The position numbers and the translations under genes are program-made. 11,716 nt of DNA from Pseudomonadota bacterium (GTDB lineage Bacteria; Pseudomonadota; Gammaproteobacteria; Pseudomonadales; UBA5518): contig CAUJIL010000215.1 in the NCBI GenBank assembly GCA_963204845.1, forward strand, positions 1-11,716. The letters run 5' to 3'. Below, one piece after another: positions 6,926-11,716 of this stretch; position 1 is the stretch's first letter, and each line of letters opens with the position of its first letter. Under the pieces are notes generated by a model. The model was given only the letters and a program-made list of their open reading frames with translations, was not told the origin of the DNA and did no database searches.

Positions 6926-6945
6926 GGGCGCCGCACGCGGCGCCC
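6926..6945 (+). promoter_or_regulatory. GC-rich hairpin in the maeB leader
   Basis: The perfect 8-bp stem GGGCGCCG / CGGCGCCC closes on a 4-base CACG loop. It ends nine bases before the GGAG ribosome site of maeB. In the maeB direction no T-run follows, so it is not an intrinsic terminator; the T-run lies 5' of it. It could influence mRNA stability or translation. No known riboswitch is recognised. Confidence 0.5.
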
Positions 6946-6962
6946 GCTGCTGCCGGAGCGCC

Positions 6963-9251
6963 ATGTTGATGGAAGATTCCTTCCGCGAGAGTTCGATCCG
7001 TTACCACACCCACCCCACGCCCGGAAAACTGGCGATCCAGCCAACGAAGCCGCTGGCCAACAAGCGCGACCTGTCGCATGCCTACTCGCCGGGAGTCGCC
7101 TATGCGTGCGAACTGATCGAGAACGATCCGGCGCAGGCAGCCGCGGTGACGGCACGCGGCAATCTCGTGGCGGTGGTCACCAACGGCACCGCGGTGCTCG
7201 GACTCGGTGACATCGGCCCGCTCGCCGGCAAACCGGTCATGGAAGGCAAGGCGGTCCTGTTCAAGAAGTTTGCGAACATCGACGTGTTCGACATCGAGAT
7301 CGACGAGAAGGACGTCGACAAGCTGGTCGACATCATCGCCTCGCTGGAACCTACCTTCGGCGGCATCAACCTCGAGGACATCAAGGCGCCCGAGTGCTTC
7401 CTCGTCGAACAGCGGCTGCGCGAGCGCATGAAGATCCCGGTCTTCCACGACGACCAGCACGGCACCGCGATCGTGGCCGGCGCTGCGGTCTACAATGGGC
7501 TGCGCGTGGTCGGCAAGCGCATCGAGGACGTGAAGATGGTCGTCTCGGGCAGCGGCGCGGCCAGCATCGCCTGTGTCGACCTGCTGGTCTCGATGGGACT
7601 CGACCCGGCCAACGTGACGCTGGTCGACCGTTCCGGCGTGGTCTACGAGGGCCGCACGGAAGGCATGAACCCGTGGAAGCAGAAATACGCGCGCGTCACC
7701 ACGCTGCGCACGCTCGACGAGGCGATGGAAGGCGCCGACATCTTCATGGGCCTGTCCGGTCCCGGTGTCCTGAAGGCCGCGTCGGTGAAGAAGATGGCAC
7801 GCCAGCCGCTGATCCTCGCGATGGCGAATCCGACCCCCGAAATCATGCCCGAAGAAGCGCTCGCGATACGTCCGGACGCGATTCTCGCCACCGGACGCTC
7901 GGATTATCCGAACCAGGTCAACAACGTCCTGTGCTTCCCGTTCATCTTCCGCGGCGCGCTCGACTGCGGCGCGAGCACGATCAACGACGCGATGAAGGCG
8001 GCGGCGGTGAAGGCGATCGCGGGACTCGCCGAGAAGGAAGTGCCGAACGAGGTGGTGCAGGCCTACGCCGGCGAAACGCTCAAGTTCGGTCCCCAGTACC
8101 TGATCCCCAAACCCTTCGATCCGCGCCTGATCGAGGACGTGCCACTCGCGGTCGTGAAGGCGGCGATGGAAAGCGGGGTCGCGACGCGTCCGATCGCCGA
8201 CTTCGAGGAGTACCGCCGACGCCTGCACAGCTTCTCGAACCGCTCCGGCCTGTTCATGCAACCGTGCATCGACGTCGCACGCGACCACCGTGCCCGCATC
8301 GTCTATGCCGAGGGCGAGAACGAGGACGTGCTGCTGGCCGTGCAGTCGGTGGTCGACGAGGGGGTCGCCGAGCCGATCCTGATCGGTCGTCCCGACGCGA
8401 TCCGCGCCCAGATCGAACGGTTGTCCATGCACATCCGGATCGGCGTCGACGTGCAGGTCATCGACCCCGAGGAAGCCGACAACCACCCCGAGTACTGGCA
8501 GGCATACCACCGTATCGTCGGTCGCCACGGAGTGTCGGTCGAAGCCGCGCGGATCGCGATGCGCACGCAATACTCGGCGCTGGCCGCGGTACTGGTGGCA
8601 CGCGGTGAGGCCGACGGCCTGATCTGCGGCAAGGTCGGTGCGTTCAGCGATCATCTGCGCACGATCCGCAGCGTGCTCGCCAGCGGCAGCGACCAGCGCC
8701 ACGTCTCGTCGCTGTGCGCGCTGCTGTTGCCCGAAGGCCCGATTTTCATCGCCGACGCCTTCCTGACGGTCGACCCGACCGTGGAACAGGTGGTCGCGAC
8801 GACGCGCGCCAGCATCGAGATGGTGCGCCACTTCGGCATCACGCCGCGGGTGGCGCTGCTGGCGCATTCGAACTTCGGCACCTCGCAGGCGCCGTCGGCG
8901 ATCAAGATGCGCCGCGCGGCACAGATACTGCGCGAACAGTTGCCGGAGGTGCAGATCGACGGCGAGATGCACTCGTTCACCGCGATGAACGAGGCGTTCC
9001 GCAAGACGATCTACGAGGGCGCCAACCTGAGCGGCAGCGCGAATCTGCTGATCATGCCGAACATCGACGCGGCGAACATCACGCTCGGCATGATCCGTGC
9101 GCTGACCGACGCGCTGCTGATCGGACCGTTGTTCACCGGCCTCAGCAAACCGGCCCACGTGGTGATCCCGTCGGTGACCTCACGCGGCATCTTCAACATG
9201 ACGGCGTTCACGTCGGCCGAGATCCATCGCCAGCGCGAACGCGGCGCGTAG
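6963..9251 (+). CDS. maeB: NADP-dependent malic enzyme (malic enzyme-phosphotransacetylase fusion)
   Basis: Oxidative decarboxylation of malate to pyruvate with NADP+ in the cytoplasm, linking the TCA cycle to pyruvate and NADPH supply. The protein is 762 residues, the usual size for MaeB (about 760). The N-terminal half is the malic enzyme: THPTPGK at 16-21, YSPGVA with catalytic Tyr41, GKAVLFKKF with Lys96, GGINLEDIKAPECF (133-146), the metal-binding FHDDQHGTAI (161-170), and the Rossmann GSGAA at 196-200. From about 430 to the end is a phosphotransacetylase-like domain (IVYAEGENEDVL at about 446, SGSANLLIMPNIDAANI near the end). In MaeB this domain binds acetyl-CoA as a regulator rather than acting as a true phosphotransacetylase. 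GGAG lies four bases before ATG 6963; an in-frame ATG at 6969 is a possible alternative. It has its own promoter, and its TAG stop lies in a REP element that separates it from the convergent oxidoreductase. Confidence 0.96.
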   Translation: MLMEDSFRESSIRYHTHPTPGKLAIQPTKPLANKRDLSHAYSPGVAYACELIENDPAQAAAVTARGNLVAVVTNGTAVLGLGDIGPLAGKPVMEGKAVLFKKFANIDVFDIEIDEKDVDKLVDIIASLEPTFGGINLEDIKAPECFLVEQRLRERMKIPVFHDDQHGTAIVAGAAVYNGLRVVGKRIEDVKMVVSGSGAASIACVDLLVSMGLDPANVTLVDRSGVVYEGRTEGMNPWKQKYARVTTLRTLDEAMEGADIFMGLSGPGVLKAASVKKMARQPLILAMANPTPEIMPEEALAIRPDAILATGRSDYPNQVNNVLCFPFIFRGALDCGASTINDAMKAAAVKAIAGLAEKEVPNEVVQAYAGETLKFGPQYLIPKPFDPRLIEDVPLAVVKAAMESGVATRPIADFEEYRRRLHSFSNRSGLFMQPCIDVARDHRARIVYAEGENEDVLLAVQSVVDEGVAEPILIGRPDAIRAQIERLSMHIRIGVDVQVIDPEEADNHPEYWQAYHRIVGRHGVSVEAARIAMRTQYSALAAVLVARGEADGLICGKVGAFSDHLRTIRSVLASGSDQRHVSSLCALLLPEGPIFIADAFLTVDPTVEQVVATTRASIEMVRHFGITPRVALLAHSNFGTSQAPSAIKMRRAAQILREQLPEVQIDGEMHSFTAMNEAFRKTIYEGANLSGSANLLIMPNIDAANITLGMIRALTDALLIGPLFTGLSKPAHVVIPSVTSRGIFNMTAFTSAEIHRQRERGA

Positions 9252-9300
9252 GTTCGGCCTGTGGCCGAACGATTCATGTCCGGGCACAGCCCGGACCTAC
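9248..9300. repeat. Inverted pair of GTAG-type REP hairpins, probable two-way terminator
   Basis: On the plus strand GTAG (9248-9251) heads the perfect hairpin GTTCGGCC-TGT-GGCCGAAC (9252-9270). After seven bases, the minus strand carries the mirror unit: GTAG (9297-9300) heading GTCCGGGC-TGT-GCCCGGAC (9278-9296). The two stems differ at two base pairs, both changed in a compensating way, and share the TGT loop. The TAG of each head is the stop codon of the gene running into it (maeB and the oxidoreductase). It fills the entire 45-bp gap between convergent genes and so is placed to stop transcription from both sides, though T-tracts are absent. Confidence 0.88.
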
Positions 9301-10766
9301 GCGAGTGCGGCCAGGTCGGCATCGACCATCGCGGCGACCTTGAAACCCGAATCCACGGCCTGGTGGGTGCCCGAGCCGGTGCCGCCTGCGTCGCAGCCGA
9401 CCAGATACAGGCCGGCGAGCGGCGTGCGCGCAGCGGGCTTCGATCGCCCCACCTGCCCCACCACCTGCGCCAGCCCGACCGCCTCGCCGCCGGCCCCGGG
9501 CACCACGGAGTCGCGGCTCAGGCCCGAGACCTGCTTCGGCCCGTACGTCTCCTTGCGCAGCACATGGCGGTCGAGTTCGGGCCACAGCTCACGAATCACC
9601 TCGTCGGCGCGCCGGATCGCTTCGCGCCAGTTCGTCGATTCCGGATCCGCCGAGCAAAACACCTGGCAGTTCGCGACCTGGTGGCCGGGAACCGCGACCA
9701 GCGAGGGATCGAACTCGGACGCGACGTCGATCGCGATCAGCGGCACGTCGGGCCATTCCCCGCGCTCCATGCGCGCGAAGCGCTCGTCGTCGAGCCAGCT
9801 CTGGTCGGAGAAGATGGGGATCAGCGCCGCGTCGAACACGCGCGCGTCGAGCACGTAACGGTAACCGGCAATCGACCACGAGGGCTCCAGCGTTTCCACT
9901 CGGCGCACGTAGTCCGCGGGAAAATGCTCGCGCCCGGCGAGCGCGAGCACCGTCGGCTGGATCCCGGCTCCGGACACCACCGCGCGCGCGCGGATCACCC
10001 CGTCGGCGGTTTCCACGCCGACCGCGCGACCGTTCTCCACCACGATCCGCGTGGCGCGGCACTTGCTGCGGAACACGCCGCCGCGCTCGGCCACCACCTC
10101 CGCGCAGACCTCCGCCACGCGACCGTAACCGCCCACGTGGTAGCGCCCCGCGCCACCCAGCGCCTGCGCGCGCAACACGGGAATCGCCTCCGATGCCGCG
10201 ATGCGGTCGACCGGCGCCACGAACAGCGTGTTCAGGTTCATGCAGATCTGCGCCTCGAGCGCCGGATGCAACCCGAATTGCCGCATCCAGCCGAGCATGC
10301 CGACGTCCTCGAGCCCGGCGAGCGCCGCATCGTCGAGCGTGAACAGCGCACCGTAGTAGTTGCCGAGCGCCTCCAGCTCGGCATCCTCGACACCATAGAC
10401 ACGCTTCGCGTTGGCGATCTCCTGCGGCGTGCCGGCAGCGATCAGCGGCGCGCGCATGCTGCGCCAGCTGCCGTCCGGGGCCTTGTAGTGCACCGCGGCC
10501 GCCTCGCCCTGCGGCACCACGAACTGCACCCGGTCGGCGACGCCGAGGCGCTCCACGAGTTCGTGGAAACGCGAATTGAACGCCGGGATGCCGACCGCGC
10601 CGAACATCTCGAAGCGGTAGCCCAGCCGCTCGGTGGTCTGCGCCTTGCCGCCGGCGCGCGCGGTCTTGTCGATCAGCGCGACCCGCCGTCCCGCATGGGC
10701 GAGCAGCGCCGCAGCGGTTGCACCGCCGAATCCTGCTCCGATCACGCAGACGTCGTACTCGTCCAT
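9297..10766 (-). CDS. FAD-dependent oxidoreductase of the CrtI/phytoene desaturase-like family
   Basis: A 489-residue flavoprotein related to phytoene desaturases, carotenoid isomerases and retinol saturases (COG1233). The N-terminus has the dinucleotide-binding VIGAGFGG (8-15) with the expected acidic residue Asp33 at the end of the second strand, followed by ARAGGKAQT. The C-terminus has the family's second flavin-contacting stretch, LYLVGCDAGGTGSGTHQAVD (about 453-472). No transmembrane helix is obvious. The substrate cannot be told from sequence: no phytoene synthase or other carotenoid gene is nearby, so I do not call it crtI. The ATG at 10766 has a near-perfect GGGGAGG ribosome site seven bases upstream, making the start secure. 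Transcription converges on maeB, and its TAG stop comes from the REP pair. The upstream TPM gene on the same strand is 94 bp away. Confidence 0.88.
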   Translation of the reverse strand: MDEYDVCVIGAGFGGATAAALLAHAGRRVALIDKTARAGGKAQTTERLGYRFEMFGAVGIPAFNSRFHELVERLGVADRVQFVVPQGEAAAVHYKAPDGSWRSMRAPLIAAGTPQEIANAKRVYGVEDAELEALGNYYGALFTLDDAALAGLEDVGMLGWMRQFGLHPALEAQICMNLNTLFVAPVDRIAASEAIPVLRAQALGGAGRYHVGGYGRVAEVCAEVVAERGGVFRSKCRATRIVVENGRAVGVETADGVIRARAVVSGAGIQPTVLALAGREHFPADYVRRVETLEPSWSIAGYRYVLDARVFDAALIPIFSDQSWLDDERFARMERGEWPDVPLIAIDVASEFDPSLVAVPGHQVANCQVFCSADPESTNWREAIRRADEVIRELWPELDRHVLRKETYGPKQVSGLSRDSVVPGAGGEAVGLAQVVGQVGRSKPAARTPLAGLYLVGCDAGGTGSGTHQAVDSGFKVAAMVDADLAALA

Positions 10767-10788
10767 CGCAGTGCCTCCCCGGCTGATA

Positions 10789-10824
10789 GCGGGACCGATT
10801 ATCCCGCCGCGGAACGATTCGCGT
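10789..10824 (-). promoter_or_regulatory. Inverted repeats upstream of the oxidoreductase, candidate operator
   Basis: The 94-bp gap upstream of the oxidoreductase contains GCGGGA-7-TCCCGC (10789-10807), whose loop covers a -10-like GATAAT on the minus strand (10798-10803). Next to it is an imperfect palindrome, CGCGGAACGATTCGCG (10809-10824, six of eight pairs matching). No good -35 is present at 17 bp. These could be a repressor site over the promoter; the role is inference. I see no terminator for the TPM gene ending at 10861. Confidence 0.3.
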
Positions 10825-10860
10825 GATTACGATTTGCTCAGATCGGACCCGGCCGCTCGC

Positions 10861-11358
10861 TCACAAGATCACCGGAGCGTCGCCCAGCGTGTTCCTGCCG
10901 ACACCCGGATAATGACTTTCCAGGAGAGCACCGACTGCAGCGATCGCCCCGAGCGCACCGCGGTCGAAGTCGCCGGCACCAAACGCGCGTTCCATGGCGG
11001 CGCAGATCGCCTCCCAGCGCGCCGGATCGACGTGCGCCGCGATACCCCGATCGGCCACGATCTCCACGTCGCGATCCGCGAGCAGCACGTAGATCAGCAC
11101 CCCGTTGTTGTGCTCGGTGTCCCAGACGCCCAGTTCGGCGAACACCTGCAGCGCGCGCTCCCGCGCACCCAGCCCGCGCCACAGCGCCGAGGGATCGAGC
11201 GCGCTTTCCACCGCGACACAGATCTGGCCACGATGCCGGCTCTCCGATGCCGCGATCGCCGCCTCGATCGCGTGCAGCGCGGCCGGCGGCAACACACGAC
11301 GCAACCGCCACGGCGGCAGCAGCAGATGACGCAATGCACGCCGCACCCTGCTCACCAT
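10861..11358 (-). CDS. TPM-domain protein (TLP18.3/Psb32/MOLO-1 family, COG3762-like)
   Basis: A 165-residue protein with a TPM fold (PF04536), a family linked to membrane-associated phosphatase or accessory roles; the bacterial function is unsettled. The basic N-terminus (about 1-22) has no signal peptide. The domain core runs from about 24: AIEAAIAASESRHRGQICVAVE (split over about 30-51), ALQVFAELGVWDTEHNNGVLIYVLL with the characteristic Asn84-Asn85-Gly86, the acidic Asp95 and Asp97, and VADRGI at 101-106. A helical segment (WEAICAAMERAF) follows. The start at ATG 11358 overlaps the upstream YgcG-type gene by 7 bp, so the pair is probably co-translated. In many proteobacteria a LemA gene, a long TPM protein with a Gly-rich tail and a short TPM protein like this lie in that order; the first would be beyond the right edge. 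A longer in-frame reading back to 11559 is rejected because it only translates the Gly-rich tail in another frame. Confidence 0.85.
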   Translation of the reverse strand: MVSRVRRALRHLLLPPWRLRRVLPPAALHAIEAAIAASESRHRGQICVAVESALDPSALWRGLGARERALQVFAELGVWDTEHNNGVLIYVLLADRDVEIVADRGIAAHVDPARWEAICAAMERAFGAGDFDRGALGAIAAVGALLESHYPGVGRNTLGDAPVIL

Positions 11359-11716
11359 CGTCCCGACGCGCCTCCGCCGCCGAAGCCACCACCGCCGCCG
11401 CCGAACCCGCCACCACCGGAGCCACCGCCACCGAATCCGCCCCCGCCGAAACCGCCGCTGGACCAGCGCCCGCCCCTGCCACTGCCGGGCAGCAGCACGA
11501 ACAGGAAGGCGAACAGCCCGATGAACAGCGCGATCACGGCGACCCCGAACACCAGCCACGCGACCGCCGCCATCACGCCACCGGCAATGCAGGCCCCGAC
11601 CAGACGCCCGAAGACCCGGCGCAGCACCGCACCCAGCGACAGCAGCGCGAAGAACACGACCATCACCAGCTCGGGCGAGCGTGCCGAGGGTCCGGCCGCG
11701 GGTGGCGGCGGCAGCG
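11352..11716 (-). CDS. YgcG-type TPM-domain membrane protein, C-terminal part (5' end beyond right edge)
   Basis: The reading frame is open to the right edge; about 120 C-terminal residues are visible. A Pro/Ala-rich linker is followed by two hydrophobic segments (from 11666 down to about 11490), predicted to anchor the protein in the inner membrane. After them comes a Gly-rich, low-complexity tail (about 50 residues of GGFGGGG-type repeats) ending in GGASGRW. This membrane-plus-Gly tail ending is the hallmark of YgcG/COG1512 proteins, whose N-terminal TPM domain would lie outside the window. The tail gives a repetitive CCGCCG-rich tract at about 11370-11465. It overlaps the following TPM gene by 7 bp. 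The family call rests on the tail, the membrane segments and the neighbour, not on the TPM domain itself. Confidence 0.8.
   Translation of the reverse strand, partial: LPPPPAAGPSARSPELVMVVFFALLSLGAVLRRVFGRLVGACIAGGVMAAVAWLVFGVAVIALFIGLFAFLFVLLPGSGRGGRWSSGGFGGGGFGGGGSGGGGFGGGGGGFGGGGASGRW

Noticed and set aside
6926..6945. Hairpin considered as the intrinsic terminator of ydbL
   Set aside because: The T-run lies on its 5' side in that direction and it is downstream of the maeB promoter, so it belongs to the maeB leader.
6918..9158. A 746-codon minus-strand frame opposite maeB
   Set aside because: Asp/His/Arg-rich shadow of a fully conserved enzyme gene.
9261..10826. A 521-codon plus-strand frame opposite the FAD oxidoreductase
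   Set aside because: Composition is that of an antisense shadow; the minus strand has the flavin-binding motifs and a strong ribosome site.
11370..11465. Repetitive CCGCCG/CCACC-rich tract that could look like a microsatellite or tandem array
   Set aside because: It is explained by the Gly-rich tail of the YgcG-type protein.

Overview
The window is gene-dense, very GC-rich DNA that reads as chromosome of a Gram-negative proteobacterium, most likely a gammaproteobacterium. The grounds are the ydbH-ynbE-ydbL outer-membrane operon, a fused malic enzyme/phosphotransacetylase (MaeB), a BarA/GacS-type hybrid kinase, an UrcA-family exported protein and GTAG-headed REP palindromes. I cannot name the genus. 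There are no RNA genes, CRISPR arrays, insertion sequences or clear transferred islands, and no gene-free stretch over 300 bases.

Layout from left to right. Positions 1-3157 (minus strand) hold a tripartite BarA-like hybrid sensor kinase whose stop codon overlaps the start of a glucose-1-phosphate cytidylyltransferase (rfbF), the first step to CDP-sugars for surface polysaccharide; rfbF runs off the left edge. Positions 3304-3702 (minus) hold a small UrcA-family secreted protein, followed by a strong terminator-like hairpin. A 164-bp divergent intergenic region separates it from the plus-strand operon ydbH-ynbE-ydbL (3867-6865), an inner-membrane AsmA-like protein, a small outer-membrane lipoprotein and a periplasmic helper, which in E. 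coli form a phospholipid bridge between the membranes. maeB (6963-9251, plus) follows with its own consensus-like promoter. Convergent to it is a CrtI/phytoene-desaturase-like FAD oxidoreductase (9297-10766, minus). At the right edge two TPM-domain genes overlap (10861-11358 and 11352-11716, minus), the second being the C-terminal end of a YgcG-type membrane protein with a Gly-rich tail.

I do not see a new multi-gene system; the genes belong to known families. The most distinctive signal is non-coding. Two copies of a roughly 53-bp pair of inverted REP hairpins occur, at 6248-6301 and 9248-9300. Their GTAG heads supply the TAG stop codons of ydbH, maeB and the oxidoreductase, while every other gene whose end lies in the window stops with TGA. 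The other notable signals are an 11-bp direct repeat with a 21-bp period in front of the hybrid kinase and several hairpins in gene leaders.
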